DNA of 64,000 nt from Thermoanaerobacteraceae bacterium (GCA_030016635.1 JASEJQ010000004.1:12197-76196); one strand, 5' to 3'; counted from the stretch's first letter, positions 27,518-37,377 are shown. Made by a program: numbers and translations. The notes: generated from the letters alone by a model not told the origin.

Positions 27518-28519
27518 ATGCCTGGAGATTTGGAGGAGATTGAAAGGCAGCTTATGCTGATTACCATGCTTTCTCAGGAAAAAGAAGGGCTTACTGCGGA
27601 TGAAATAAAAAACAGGTTTCTCCGTATGGGTATAGATTTGAATATCAGGACCATAAAGAGAGATATGGATACCTTGAGTGAAGCCTATTTGCCTGTCTAT
27701 GAAGAGGAAGAGGGACGAAAAACCCGATACTTTATCGATAAATATACATTAAAGGATGTTACATTTACTGTATCGGAGGTCCTGGGACTTTATTTCTTAA
27801 AAGAACTTATAGAACCAATAAAGAATGTTGAACTTGCAGATGATGCATATGCCCTGATAGACAGGATGATTGTATCAGTTCCGCCTATAAGCCGCAGCTA
27901 TATAGACCAGATAAAGGACACCTTTAAGGTAGATAGCGGTTACCTTATACCCGATGAAGAGACTGATATGAAACTCTTAGATGACCTTCAGGATGCTGCC
28001 AGGGTTAAGAGAAGTGTTGAAATGGTCTATTATTCATATTCATCTAATAATACAGGCAGGCGCATAGTTGACCCTTATGTTGTTTATTTCAGGGATGGAA
28101 ATTATTATCTTGTTGGGTACTGCCATAGCGATAATGACATCAGAGAGTTTAAGCTAACACGGATTAAGGAGCTTAAGAGAACAGAGAACGCATTTGAGTA
28201 TATAGAAGGATTTGACTTTGATGAATACAGGAAATACAGCTTTAATAGGCTCAGAGGCGATGGACATTACATGGTAAAGGTGCGTTTTACAGGGGAAGCT
28301 GCCAGGCTTGTAAAAGAGTTTGATAGATACAGGGCGGATAAAATAGAGGATATGGGAAGTGGAGATATATTGTTTATAAAGGAGGTCTCCACGTTGGATG
28401 AGATAAAGAGATGGGTCCTTGGCTACGGAAAAGATGCCTTTGTCTTAGAGCCGGAGGAACTGGTGAAGGAGATCAAGGATGATGTCGATTGTTTAAGAGA
28501 ACAATATAGTAAAGTATAG
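27518..28519 (+). CDS. WYL-domain transcriptional regulator
   Basis: A 333-residue DNA-binding protein. The N-terminal winged helix (about 8-55) reads LMLITMLSQEKEGLTADEIK and IDLNIRTIKRDMDTLSEAYL. The central WYL domain (about 155-225) reads MVYYSYSSNNTGRRIVDPYVV...NYYLVGYCH...REFKLTRI, and a C-terminal WCX-like extension follows. WYL regulators bind a nucleotide or other ligand. It lies 12 bp after mtnP and before the terminator at 28521, so it may control the adjacent sulfur-salvage genes; that is inference. Confidence 0.88.
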   Translation: MPGDLEEIERQLMLITMLSQEKEGLTADEIKNRFLRMGIDLNIRTIKRDMDTLSEAYLPVYEEEEGRKTRYFIDKYTLKDVTFTVSEVLGLYFLKELIEPIKNVELADDAYALIDRMIVSVPPISRSYIDQIKDTFKVDSGYLIPDEETDMKLLDDLQDAARVKRSVEMVYYSYSSNNTGRRIVDPYVVYFRDGNYYLVGYCHSDNDIREFKLTRIKELKRTENAFEYIEGFDFDEYRKYSFNRLRGDGHYMVKVRFTGEAARLVKEFDRYRADKIEDMGSGDILFIKEVSTLDEIKRWVLGYGKDAFVLEPEELVKEIKDDVDCLREQYSKV

Positions 28520-28520
28520 A

Positions 28521-28547
28521 AGTGCACAGAACCTGTGCGCTCTTTTT
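28521..28547 (+). terminator. Intrinsic terminator after the WYL regulator
   Basis: AGTGCACAG (28521-28529), loop AAC, CTGTGCGCT (28533-28541, one T-G pair), then CTTTTT. It starts directly after the stop codon. Confidence 0.8.
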
Positions 28548-28573
28548 ATGGATAAAAATGGGAGGGAGAGTTT

Positions 28574-29845
28574 ATGGATTTCATAAGGGTTTTAAAAGAG
28601 CAGGTTGTGCCATCACTGGGGTGTACTGAGCCTGCTGCAGTTGGCTTGGCTGCAGCATGGGCAAGGAGTGTGGCGGATGGTAAGATACAGAATATGGAGG
28701 TATATGTCTCCCGAAATGTCCTTAAAAACGGTTCGGGGGTGGGGATACCCAATGCTAAGGGCCGGGGGATTGGCCTGGCCGCTGCTCTTGGTGCCATAGG
28801 CGGCAACAAGGATGCAGCCCTTGAGGTATTTAAGTATATAAACGAATCCGATGAGGAAGAGGCCAGAGATCTTTTACGGGGCAAGAAAATAAAGGTGTCT
28901 GTTAAGAGGGACGTCCCCTCCCTCTATGTAGAGGTTAAGATAACTACCGACATGGTGGAGGGCCAGGCCATACTCAGCGGCAGCCACACAAACCTGGTAT
29001 CACTTACAAGAGATGGTGTAGAGATGATAAAACCAGCTGATAACTCCGGGCCTGGGGCGGGCCTGGCCAGTATAAAGGACTCCAGCCTGAAGGAGATATA
29101 CGAATTTGTAAACTCGGTAGATGCAGGAGAACTGGAATTTCTCTTAGAGGGTATCCGCATCAATGAAGAGGCCGCTCAATATGGACTGAAAGAAATGTGT
29201 GGTGCCGGTATTGGCAGAAATGTAGAAAAGCGTATAAAAACAGGAATAATACCTGATAATGTAGAAAACTATGCCAAGATGCTCACCTGCGCTGCCTGTG
29301 ATGCCAGGATGTCAGGGGGCAGGATAGCTGTGATGAGTAGTGCCGGTTCCGGAAACCATGGTCTTATGACATTCCTTCCTATTGCCGCATACTGTGAGAA
29401 AAATAATATTGATAAAGCGAGGGAATTAAAGGCATTGGCCATGTCAAACCTTATAACTGTATATATAAAGGAATACTCGGGGAGACTGTCATCAATCTGT
29501 GGCTGTGCCATAGCTGCTGCCACCGGCGCATCATGTGCCTTATGCTACCTTATGGGCGGCAGTTTTGAGAACATATGCCTTGCTATAAACAACATGATTG
29601 GTGACATGGCCGGCATGATATGCGATGGCGGTAAGGAAGGCTGCTCGTTTAAACTTCTAACCAGTATAGATGCAGCCTTTGACAATGCTTATCTTGCCAT
29701 GGAGGGCGTCTCTATCCCTGAATACAACGGCATTGTTGCAAAGGATGCCGAAACTACCATAAAGAATCTGGGCAGGATTTCCATTGAAGGAATGAGTACA
29801 GCCGAGGACGTGGTCATAGATATTATGGAGAAGGTTAATGACTGA
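28574..29845 (+). CDS. cyuA: L-cysteine desulfidase (CyuA/UPF0597 family)
   Basis: A 423-residue cytoplasmic iron-sulfur lyase of the CyuA/serine-dehydratase-alpha superfamily. The N-terminal VPSLGCTEPAAVGLA (Cys17) and the late SSICGCAIAAATGASCALCY contain the expected cluster cysteines. SGSHTN and MSSAGSGNHG match the substrate-binding loops. It should convert L-cysteine to pyruvate, ammonia and sulfide. A serine deaminase role is the alternative. The gene lies between methylthioadenosine salvage genes mtnP and mtnA, which suggests a sulfur-recovery locus. Confidence 0.88.
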   Translation: MDFIRVLKEQVVPSLGCTEPAAVGLAAAWARSVADGKIQNMEVYVSRNVLKNGSGVGIPNAKGRGIGLAAALGAIGGNKDAALEVFKYINESDEEEARDLLRGKKIKVSVKRDVPSLYVEVKITTDMVEGQAILSGSHTNLVSLTRDGVEMIKPADNSGPGAGLASIKDSSLKEIYEFVNSVDAGELEFLLEGIRINEEAAQYGLKEMCGAGIGRNVEKRIKTGIIPDNVENYAKMLTCAACDARMSGGRIAVMSSAGSGNHGLMTFLPIAAYCEKNNIDKARELKALAMSNLITVYIKEYSGRLSSICGCAIAAATGASCALCYLMGGSFENICLAINNMIGDMAGMICDGGKEGCSFKLLTSIDAAFDNAYLAMEGVSIPEYNGIVAKDAETTIKNLGRISIEGMSTAEDVVIDIMEKVND

Positions 29846-29895
29846 TTCCACATTGTAATAAGACTTTTTATGACTGATAAATGGAGGGAGATAAC

Positions 29896-30921
29896 TTGAG
29901 AAGCCTGTGGTTTGAAAATGATTCACTTATGATAATAGATCAGACACTGCTTCCGGGAGAATTTGAAATAGTTAAACTTAAATCCTGCGACGAGGTGGCG
30001 CATGCCATAAAGACACTTATGGTGAGAGGTGCACCGGCTATTGGTGTAGCTGCAGCTTATGGGCTTTATCTGGGCATAAAGGATTCTGATGAGATGGATA
30101 TCGATGAGAAATTAAATAGGTCTTATGAATTATTGAGGAGTACAAGGCCCACGGCGGTAAACCTCTTCTGGGCGCTGGAAAGGACAAAGAATGCGGCCAT
30201 CAAGGCCAGGCCGGATGGAGCCGATGCGGCAAAGGCCGCATTATTAAACGAAGCCAATGAAATGGCTGATGAGGATGTGGAGACAAACAGGAAAATTGGT
30301 GAATATGGGAATGCCCTTGTAAAGGATGGCTTTAATATACTCACTCACTGCAACGCCGGTGCTCTTGCCACGGTAGACTATGGGACTGCTGTAGGCGTAA
30401 TAAGGGCTGCCCATGAAAGCGGCAAGATGGTCCATGTATATGCCGATGAGACAAGGCCACTGCTGCAGGGAGCAAGGTTGACGGCATGGGAGCTAAAAAG
30501 AGACGGCATACCCGTTACCCTGATAACTGACAATATGGCCGGATTTTTAATGAAACAGGGCAGAATAGATATGGTCGTTGTGGGGGCTGACAGGATTGCA
30601 AGGAATGGTGATACTGCAAACAAGATAGGCACATATTCGGTGGCAGTGCTGGCAGCCAAGAACAACGTCCCATTTTATGTAGCTGCTCCGCTTTCCACTA
30701 TAGATATGAATCTGAAGAACGGTTCTGAAATACCCATAGAAGAAAGAAACCACGAGGAGGTCACCACTATAAGGGGACAGAGGATAGCGCCGGAAGGCAT
30801 AGAGGTATATAACCCTGCCTTTGATGTCACAGAGGCAGAACTTATAAAAGGTATCATAACAGAGAAGGGTATTGCATATCCTCCTTATGGGGAAAGCCTA
30901 CAAAAATTTTTTAATAGTTAG
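29896..30921 (+). CDS. mtnA: S-methyl-5-thioribose-1-phosphate isomerase
   Basis: A 341-residue isomerase of the eIF2B-alpha superfamily converting methylthioribose-1-phosphate to methylthioribulose-1-phosphate. The sequence shows LMVRGAPAIGVAAAYGLYLG, HCNAGALATVDYGTAVGVI (with the catalytic Cys), VYADETRPLLQGARLTAWEL and VVGADRIARNGDTANKIGTY (with the catalytic Asp). A TTG start at 29896 is preferred: GGAGGG is seven bases upstream, whereas the ATG at 29881 overlaps that site itself. Later salvage enzymes (mtnB, mtnD, mtnK) are not in the window. Confidence 0.93.
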   Translation: MRSLWFENDSLMIIDQTLLPGEFEIVKLKSCDEVAHAIKTLMVRGAPAIGVAAAYGLYLGIKDSDEMDIDEKLNRSYELLRSTRPTAVNLFWALERTKNAAIKARPDGADAAKAALLNEANEMADEDVETNRKIGEYGNALVKDGFNILTHCNAGALATVDYGTAVGVIRAAHESGKMVHVYADETRPLLQGARLTAWELKRDGIPVTLITDNMAGFLMKQGRIDMVVVGADRIARNGDTANKIGTYSVAVLAAKNNVPFYVAAPLSTIDMNLKNGSEIPIEERNHEEVTTIRGQRIAPEGIEVYNPAFDVTEAELIKGIITEKGIAYPPYGESLQKFFNS

Positions 30922-31013
30922 AAGGAAATTTTATAATTTTGTCGAATGTATACACTATAAAAAGATTTTAAGGCTTAAATTTTTTGTGTAACAAAATTTT
31001 GGAGGTAATAAGA

Positions 31014-32078
31014 ATGGGTATCTTTGAAAAGATGGAAAAGGAAGGCCATGAGGAAATCATTTTCTGCCAGGAAAAATCTACAGGTTTGAAGTCAATCATT
31101 GCCATCCATGATACCACGCTGGGGCCTGCATTGGGTGGCTGCAGGATGTATCCATATCTCACAGAAGAGGATGCACTGAATGACGCATTGAGGCTGTCAA
31201 AGGGTATGACATATAAGAATGCCATATCAGGTTCCAATAACGGCGGCGCCAAAGCTGTAATATGGGGAGACCCAAAAAACAAGACAGAAATGCAGTTTAG
31301 AGCATTTGGACGCTTTGTTGGTTCTTTAAAGGGCAGGTTCAACACTGGTACTGACGTGGGGACATATCCCAATGATTTTGTATGGGCATCATTTGAAGCA
31401 CCATATTTCGTTGGTCTGCCTGAATCATATGGCGGGAGCGGTGATACCTCCATATTGACAGCGGTGGGAGTAATGAAGGCAATTGAGGCTTGCTGTGTTG
31501 AGGTATTCGGAAGTGCTGAAGTAAAAGGGCTGACAGTTGCTATACAGGGTGTCGGCAAGGTCGGCTCAAAGCTTGCTGATAAACTTATAGATAAAGGGGC
31601 AAAAGTAATAGTATCTGACGTTTCACGGGAAAACGTTAATTCAGTGCTGGAAAAGCATCCAGATGTAACCGTTGTATCGCCTGATGAGGTACTCGGAGTA
31701 AAATGTGATATACTAGCCCCATGTGCCCTCGGAGCTGTATTAAATGAAAATACAGTGAATAACCTGAAATGCAGGATAATATGCGGCTCTGCCAACAATC
31801 AGCTATCTGATGAAAGTGTTGGTGATAAAATCCATGAGATGGGTATACTTTATGCACCGGATTTCCTTGTAAATGCCGGTGGGGCCATTCAAGTGGCTGA
31901 TGAACTGGAAGGATTCAATAAAGAAAGGGCTACACACAAGGTAGAGAGGATATATGATAATCTCCTTGAGGTATTCAGGATAGCTAAGAGGGACAACATA
32001 CCTCCATATAAGGCAGCAGACAGGTTTGTGGAGGAAAGGATAGCTGCTGCTGCTAAGATAAAGACAATAAAGTTATGA
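31014..32078 (+). CDS. Leucine/valine dehydrogenase family protein, copy 1 (divergent)
   Basis: A 354-residue NAD-dependent amino acid dehydrogenase of the Glu/Leu/Phe/Val family. Catalytic Lys68 (GMTYKNA) and Lys80 (GGAKAVIWGDP) sit exactly where they do in Bacillus leucine dehydrogenase, and the Rossmann motif is VAIQGVGKVGSKLADKLID. It deaminates branched-chain amino acids to 2-oxo acids. Compared with copy 2 the active-site surroundings differ (SGSNNGGAK instead of [17 protein letters not shown] instead of ITAEDVGT), so substrate preference may differ. ATG 31014 follows GGAGG and precedes a butyrate kinase gene. Confidence 0.9.
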   Translation: MGIFEKMEKEGHEEIIFCQEKSTGLKSIIAIHDTTLGPALGGCRMYPYLTEEDALNDALRLSKGMTYKNAISGSNNGGAKAVIWGDPKNKTEMQFRAFGRFVGSLKGRFNTGTDVGTYPNDFVWASFEAPYFVGLPESYGGSGDTSILTAVGVMKAIEACCVEVFGSAEVKGLTVAIQGVGKVGSKLADKLIDKGAKVIVSDVSRENVNSVLEKHPDVTVVSPDEVLGVKCDILAPCALGAVLNENTVNNLKCRIICGSANNQLSDESVGDKIHEMGILYAPDFLVNAGGAIQVADELEGFNKERATHKVERIYDNLLEVFRIAKRDNIPPYKAADRFVEERIAAAAKIKTIKL

Positions 32079-32090
32079 AGGGTGGAATAT

Positions 32091-33185
32091 ATGGAAGTAA
32101 TGATACTGGTTATTAATCCTGGATCAACATCAACCAAGGTAGCCGTATTCAAAAGTACAGAAAACTATAAGGCAAAAACTATCTCCTATTCCTCGGATGT
32201 TTTAAAGGGGTTTAACAGCGTTATTGAGCAATTTGACATCAGGCTCAATGACATTTTGAAATGGCTGGATGAAGAAAATATAGATATAAAAGATTTAGCT
32301 GCCGTTGTAGGCAGAGGCGGCATGGTAAGGCCTATACCAAGCGGCACCTACACAGTAACTGATGCTTTGGTAGAAGATCTTAAAAACCAGGTAGGTGGAG
32401 AACATGCTTCGAACCTTGGTGGGCTATTGGCAAGGAATATTGCTGACAGGGTAGGCATACCCGCTTTTATAGTAGACCCGGTGGCTGTAGATGAATTTGA
32501 AGATATTGCCAGGATTTCAGGAATGCCAGAATTGCAGAGGATGAGCCATTCTCATGCCCTCAATATAAAAGCAGTGGCAAGAAGAGTAGCCAAAAAGATG
32601 GATAAACCTTTAACGGAATTAAACCTTATCATTGCACACCTTGGCGGTGGGATATCTGTTGGCGCACTGAGGGGTGGCAGACAGATTGATGTAAACGATG
32701 CAAATGAAGGTGGCCCATTTTCTCCTGAGAGGACGGGTTCACTGGCTGCCATGGACCTTATGAAGCTATGCTATTCTGGGAAATATACCCATACCCAGAT
32801 GAAGAAAAAAATACTGGGACAGGGTGGTATGACAGCTTATCTGGGTACCAATGACATCAGGGAGGTTGAAAAGAAGATAGATACTGGAGATAAATATGCA
32901 GAGCTTATCTTTACCGCCATGGCCTATCAGGTAGCCAAGGAGATAGGTTCTTTGTCCGCCGTGTTGTATGGGAAGGTGGATGCCATAGTATTGACCGGTG
33001 GTGGAGCCTACTCAAAGAAACTGGTAAGTGAGATAGAGGATAGGGTAAAATTCATTGCACCTATAGTTGTAGAACCTGGTGAGGATGAGATGAGGTCCCT
33101 TGCTGAGGGCGCTTTTAGGGTAATAAATGGTGAAGAGGTACCAAAAGTATACGAGGATGAGGTGATAAACATTGAACTCTTTTAA
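32091..33185 (+). CDS. buk: Butyrate / branched-chain fatty acid kinase, copy 1
   Basis: A 364-residue acetate-kinase-superfamily enzyme ([59 protein letters not shown]). It converts acyl phosphate and ADP to the free acid and ATP. In this context the substrates are probably isobutyryl-, isovaleryl- or 2-methylbutyryl-phosphate. ATG 32091 is chosen for its spacing to GAAGGGTGG; a GTG at 32082 and an ATG at 32100 are alternatives. It overlaps ptb by 14 bases. Confidence 0.93.
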   Translation: MEVMILVINPGSTSTKVAVFKSTENYKAKTISYSSDVLKGFNSVIEQFDIRLNDILKWLDEENIDIKDLAAVVGRGGMVRPIPSGTYTVTDALVEDLKNQVGGEHASNLGGLLARNIADRVGIPAFIVDPVAVDEFEDIARISGMPELQRMSHSHALNIKAVARRVAKKMDKPLTELNLIIAHLGGGISVGALRGGRQIDVNDANEGGPFSPERTGSLAAMDLMKLCYSGKYTHTQMKKKILGQGGMTAYLGTNDIREVEKKIDTGDKYAELIFTAMAYQVAKEIGSLSAVLYGKVDAIVLTGGGAYSKKLVSEIEDRVKFIAPIVVEPGEDEMRSLAEGAFRVINGEEVPKVYEDEVINIELF

Positions 33186-34071
33186 TGATATACTGGAGGC
33201 ACTTAAGGTTTCAGAAAAAAGGATTATTTCGGTAGCCTGTGCTCATGATGATGATGTTCTCTTAGCTGTAGAAAACGCCAGAAGATTGGACGTTGCTGAT
33301 GCCATACTCGTGGGGGATGCTGATAAGATAAAGCAGATAGCAGACGAAAATGGGATAGACCTTAATAATTATAAGGTAATAGATATAAAGGATAAGAATG
33401 AAGCAGCCAGAGAGGCTGTGAGACAGGTATCTGGCGGCCAGGCCGACATGCTGATGAAAGGTATAATAGGTACAGCGGACTTTTTAAAGGCTATTCTGGA
33501 TAAAGAGATTGGCCTTCGGACAGGTAGAGTATTGAGCCATGTGGCTGTCTTTGAGATACCCGGCTTTAACAGACTCATGCTTTTGACCGATGCTGCCATG
33601 GTAGTAGCACCAGACCTTAAGACTAAGATAGACATCATACAGAATGCTGCTGAGGTTGCAAGAAAGGTTGGCATAGTAAAACCAAAGGTAGCAGTCCTGG
33701 CGGCAGTTGAGGTAGTAAATCCCGACATGCCAGCAACCCTGGATGCAGCAGCGCTTGCCAAGATGTCTGATAGGGGACAGCTTAAGGATATATTGGTTGA
33801 CGGACCATTAGCCCTCGACAATGCTGTGTCAGTGGAATCAGCAAGGCATAAGGGCATAGTAAGTGATGTAGCCGGTATGGCTGATATCCTTCTTGTACCT
33901 GATATAGAGGCAGGAAATGTCCTTTATAAGTCAATAACATATTTTGCCAGAGGTATGATTTCAGGGATTGTAATGGGGGCAAAGGCGCCAATAATTCTGA
34001 CATCCAGGTCAGACAGTGATGAGGCAAAGCTCAATTCCATTGCGCTGGCAACCTTGGTTTCTTTAAAATAG
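33172..34071 (+). CDS. ptb: Phosphate butyryltransferase, copy 1
   Basis: A 299-residue phosphotransacylase of the Ptb/Pta family (GGQADMLMKGIIGTADFLKA; PKVAVLAAVEVVNPDMPATL; GPLALDNAVS; PDIEAGNVLYKSITYF). It converts acyl-CoA to acyl phosphate, the substrate of the preceding kinase. The TTG start at 33172 lies eight bases after GAGGTG. This module is dehydrogenase-kinase-transacylase. Repeat copy D follows. Confidence 0.93.
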   Translation: MNSFNDILEALKVSEKRIISVACAHDDDVLLAVENARRLDVADAILVGDADKIKQIADENGIDLNNYKVIDIKDKNEAAREAVRQVSGGQADMLMKGIIGTADFLKAILDKEIGLRTGRVLSHVAVFEIPGFNRLMLLTDAAMVVAPDLKTKIDIIQNAAEVARKVGIVKPKVAVLAAVEVVNPDMPATLDAAALAKMSDRGQLKDILVDGPLALDNAVSVESARHKGIVSDVAGMADILLVPDIEAGNVLYKSITYFARGMISGIVMGAKAPIILTSRSDSDEAKLNSIALATLVSLK

Positions 34072-34113
34072 TATTCAGACCCAATGATGATTATACTGTA
34101 AGAAGTATAGGAA

Positions 34114-34320
34114 GAATGATAGCAAGCATCAAATGCAACCTTAAAGAGAGTTTATGATACTCTTGATAAGTGGCAAGTGGAGCCGGGGCATCTGGCATGG
34201 ACGCCAGGTGAGCCGACGCTGAGGCATGGACGCCGAATGGAGGCGTACCCGGCGGAAGGCAGCGACGAATCATTAGAATATCAGGACGAACGATCAGGTG
34301 CATGGATGCTGCTATCATTC
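34114..34320. repeat. Intergenic repeat element, copy D (same orientation as C)
   Basis: The core runs from GAATGATAG (34114) to CTATCATTC (34320). Outer similarity makes the whole element symmetrical from about 34089 (GATTATACTGTAAGAAG) to 34346 (inverse of GATTCTAATGTAAGAAG). Internal hairpin CTGGC-ATGGAC-GCCAG is at 34193-34208. It occupies most of the 317-bp gap between ptb and the second dehydrogenase. No gene is seen there. Confidence 0.87.
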
Positions 34321-34388
34321 GTAGAATGCCTTCTTACATTAGAATCAATACGGGTTTGATATAAATTTAAAATAGGGGGTATTTATAA

Positions 34389-35453
34389 ATGGAACTTTTC
34401 AGCTATATGCAAAAGTATGATTATGAGCAGGTGGTTTTCTGCCACGACAAGGCATCTGGTTTAAAGGCAATTATTGCTGTTCATGACACCACACTTGGCC
34501 CTGCACTGGGTGGATGCAGGATGTGGACCTATTCATGTGAAGATGATGCCATAATGGACGCCTTGAGGCTTGCCAGGGGTATGACATATAAGAATGCTGC
34601 TGCTGGTCTCAATCTCGGAGGTGCAAAGACAGTTGTCATAGGTGACCCAAAGAAGGATAAATCCGAGGCACTATTCAGAGCTCTTGGCAGATTCATACAG
34701 ACATTAAACGGCAGGTACATTACAGCCGAAGACGTGGGGACCAATGTAAGAGATATGGAGTACATCAGGATGGAGACCAAATATGTTGCAGGTCTTGGTG
34801 AAGGCAGTGGTGATCCATCTCCATTTACAGCATTGGGTGTGTTTCAGGGAATAAAAGCTGCCTGCAAAGAGGTATATGGAAGTGATGACCTTACCGGCAA
34901 GAAGGTTGCTATACAGGGTGTAGGAAATGTGGGATATAACCTTGCAAAGCTCTTAAAAGGAGCTGGAGCAGAGCTTATTGTAACAGATATTTTTGAAGAA
35001 AATGTGAGAAGGGCAGTTGAGGAATTGGGCGCAAAGGCTGTAAAAGCAGATGAAATATTCGGGGTAGAATGTGACGTATTTGCTCCATGTGCCCTGGGAG
35101 CTATAATAAATGATGACACTATAGACCAATTAAAATGTAAGATAGTTGGAGGGTCTGCCAACAACCAGCTCAAAGAGGATAGGCATGGCGACATACTGCA
35201 GCAAAGGGGCATCCTCTATGTCCCTGACTATATAATCAATGCTGGCGGCGTAATCAATGTTGCAGCAGAGTTTGAGCCGGGTGGATACAGAAAAGAGAAA
35301 GCCACAAGAAAAGTTGAAGCACTTTATGATGCTGTTATGGGGGTTATTGAGATTTCCAAGAAAGAGAATATACCGACATACAAAGCTGCTGATAGGCTTG
35401 TGGAGAACAGGATTAATGTTATAGCAGGTGTCAGAAATAATTATATAGGCTAA
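34389..35453 (+). CDS. Leucine/valine dehydrogenase, copy 2
   Basis: A 354-residue NAD-dependent dehydrogenase with the canonical leucine dehydrogenase active site: [20 protein letters not shown] (Lys68 and Lys80), [17 protein letters not shown], and Rossmann motif [17 protein letters not shown]. It should convert Leu, Ile and Val to their 2-oxo acids with NADH production. A GGGGG ribosome site precedes it. It heads the second module, followed by butyrate kinase 2 and the vor genes. Confidence 0.93.
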   Translation: MELFSYMQKYDYEQVVFCHDKASGLKAIIAVHDTTLGPALGGCRMWTYSCEDDAIMDALRLARGMTYKNAAAGLNLGGAKTVVIGDPKKDKSEALFRALGRFIQTLNGRYITAEDVGTNVRDMEYIRMETKYVAGLGEGSGDPSPFTALGVFQGIKAACKEVYGSDDLTGKKVAIQGVGNVGYNLAKLLKGAGAELIVTDIFEENVRRAVEELGAKAVKADEIFGVECDVFAPCALGAIINDDTIDQLKCKIVGGSANNQLKEDRHGDILQQRGILYVPDYIINAGGVINVAAEFEPGGYRKEKATRKVEALYDAVMGVIEISKKENIPTYKAADRLVENRINVIAGVRNNYIG

Positions 35454-35532
35454 AAAGTTTTTTGATATAGAGTTTATTGTGATATAATATATTTGACAGC
35501 AGGGGATAGTCCAACTTAGAAAACTATAAACC

Positions 35533-35572
35533 ACATAGCAGGAATCCTATAACTTAGGTATTCCTGCTATGT
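35533..35572 (+). promoter_or_regulatory. Long hairpin upstream of butyrate kinase 2
   Basis: ACATAGCAGGAAT (35533-35545) pairs with ATTCCTGCTATGT (35560-35572), with an inner CCTA/TAGG pair. The following sequence CTTAATAC is not T-rich, so it is not a standard terminator. It may modulate expression between the dehydrogenase and the kinase. Confidence 0.55.
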
Positions 35573-35611
35573 CTTAATACATCCTATTTATAAAGAAAGG
35601 GGGGATAATGT

Positions 35612-36688
35612 TTGAATGACGTGTATACAATACTCACAATTAACCCAGGTTCCACATCGACAAAAATAGCTATTTTCCAGAATGAGAATCCGATTTTCAC
35701 TGAAACAGTAAGGCACAGCGCAGAAGAGTTATCGAAATATCCACATATCATTGACCAATATGAATTAAGACGGGATGCAATTTTAAAACTTCTGGGGGAT
35801 AAAGGTTATTCCATTTCTGACCTGGATGCCGTAGTGGGACGTGGCGGACTTCTAAAACCAATACCCAGCGGTACCTATCTCGTCAATGAGAGAATGATAG
35901 AAGACTTGAAAATCGGTGTACAGGGCGAGCACGCATCCAATCTTGGTGGTCTTATCGCCTATGAGATAGCGAGAAAAGTAAATATACCAGCCTATATAGT
36001 CGACCCAGTAGTGGTTGACGAATTGGATGACATAGCCAGGGTATCAGGAATGCCCGAGCTTCCCAAGGCAAGCATATTCCATGCCTTAAATCAAAAGGCT
36101 ATTGCCAGAAAAGCAGCTAAAAACATGGGAAAACGATATGAAGAACTGGACCTTATCATTGTTCACCTGGGTGGGGGCATTTCTGTAGGGGCTCATCATC
36201 ATGGAAGGGTAATAGATGTAAACAATGCCTTAAATGGTGAGGGACCGTTTTCGCCTGAGAGGACAGGCGGTCTGCCTGTAATGCAACTTGTGGATTTGTG
36301 TTATTCGGGTAAATATACTCAACATGAGATGGAAAAGAAGATAGTAGGCAAAGGCGGCTTGGTAGCGTACCTCGGTACGAATAATGCACAGGAAGTTCAT
36401 AAAATGGTGGAAGATGGAGATAAAAAAGCAAGGCTGGTTTATGAGGCAATGGCATATCAGGTAGCCAAGGAGATAGGGGCAATGGCAGCAGTGTTAAAAG
36501 GACATGTGGATGCCATAGTGTTTACGGGCGGCATAGCCTATGATGATATGTTTGTAAACTGGGTTACGGAGAGGGTTAAGTTTATAGCACTAACAATGAA
36601 ATATCCGGGAGAAGACGAACTGGCGGCTCTGGTACAGGGTGGCCTGAGGGTATTGAGAGGAGAAGAGAAAGATAAGGTCTACGAATAG
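35612..36688 (+). CDS. buk: Butyrate / branched-chain fatty acid kinase, copy 2
   Basis: A 358-residue kinase with the same motifs as copy 1 ([57 protein letters not shown]). It produces ATP from branched-chain acyl phosphates. A TTG start at 35612 follows GGGGGG by about seven bases; the nearby ATG at 35608 is out of frame and stops at once. There is no ptb beside it, so it would depend on the transacylase of module 1. Confidence 0.92.
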   Translation: MNDVYTILTINPGSTSTKIAIFQNENPIFTETVRHSAEELSKYPHIIDQYELRRDAILKLLGDKGYSISDLDAVVGRGGLLKPIPSGTYLVNERMIEDLKIGVQGEHASNLGGLIAYEIARKVNIPAYIVDPVVVDELDDIARVSGMPELPKASIFHALNQKAIARKAAKNMGKRYEELDLIIVHLGGGISVGAHHHGRVIDVNNALNGEGPFSPERTGGLPVMQLVDLCYSGKYTQHEMEKKIVGKGGLVAYLGTNNAQEVHKMVEDGDKKARLVYEAMAYQVAKEIGAMAAVLKGHVDAIVFTGGIAYDDMFVNWVTERVKFIALTMKYPGEDELAALVQGGLRVLRGEEKDKVYE

Positions 36689-36705
36689 AACCGGAAGGTG
36701 ATTAA

Positions 36706-37377
36706 ATGAACTATAAAAGGCTCACAGTGATTACCGGCTATTTTGGAAGCGGTAAAACTGAGATTTCAATAAACTATGCAATCCAACTTAAAAAAACTGA
36801 GGATAAGGTTGCCCTAGTCGATCTGGATATAGTAAATCCCTATTTCAGGTCAAGAGAGCAGAGAGAGTTTTTGAGGAAAGACTATGGTATAAAGGTTGTG
36901 TGTACTGAGGAAGAGTACATGAATGCTGATATACCGGCCCTCTCTCCAGAGATTTATGGTGTACTCCAGGATAAGAACTGGAATACTGTGGTTGACCTGG
37001 GAGGGGATGATGTGGGTGCTACAGCCCTTGGCATGTTCAGTAAATATTTCAGAGACGAATCATATGAGATGATATTTGTGGTTAACATAAACAGGCCCTT
37101 CACATCAACAAAGGATGGTATTATCAGGCGAATTAAGGCCATAGAAAGGTCATCCAGGCTTAATGTTACTCATCTTGTCAACAATACTCATCTGAGCTAT
37201 GAGACCACGGTAGATGATGTATTAAAGGGACAGATGGTTACCGATGAGGTATCAAGGGAGACAGGTTTACCCATCAAGTTTATTTCTGGCAGGAGAGATA
37301 TACTGGAAAAGTTGCCAGAGGATATAGAGGCTGATCTTTTCCCAATAGATTTATTTATGAAACCACCATGGAGATAA
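36706..37377 (+). CDS. P-loop ATPase of the MinD/CobQ-like type, function unknown
   Basis: A 223-residue nucleotide-binding protein. The Walker A region is VITGYFGSGKTEISINYA (GxFGSGKT), followed by VALVDLDIVNPYFRSREQ, a deviant-Walker A-prime-like segment, and VVDLGGDDVGATALG. It ends in a basic PPWR. It is coupled between butyrate kinase 2 and the vor genes (16 bp from each neighbour), so it probably serves the 2-oxoacid oxidoreductase or its cluster assembly, but no precise role can be assigned from sequence. Confidence 0.7.
   Translation: MNYKRLTVITGYFGSGKTEISINYAIQLKKTEDKVALVDLDIVNPYFRSREQREFLRKDYGIKVVCTEEEYMNADIPALSPEIYGVLQDKNWNTVVDLGGDDVGATALGMFSKYFRDESYEMIFVVNINRPFTSTKDGIIRRIKAIERSSRLNVTHLVNNTHLSYETTVDDVLKGQMVTDEVSRETGLPIKFISGRRDILEKLPEDIEADLFPIDLFMKPPWR

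Noticed and set aside
35455-35530. Possible riboswitch in the gap before butyrate kinase 2.
   Set aside because: Only a long hairpin at 35533-35572 is clear; no conserved riboswitch core was recognised.
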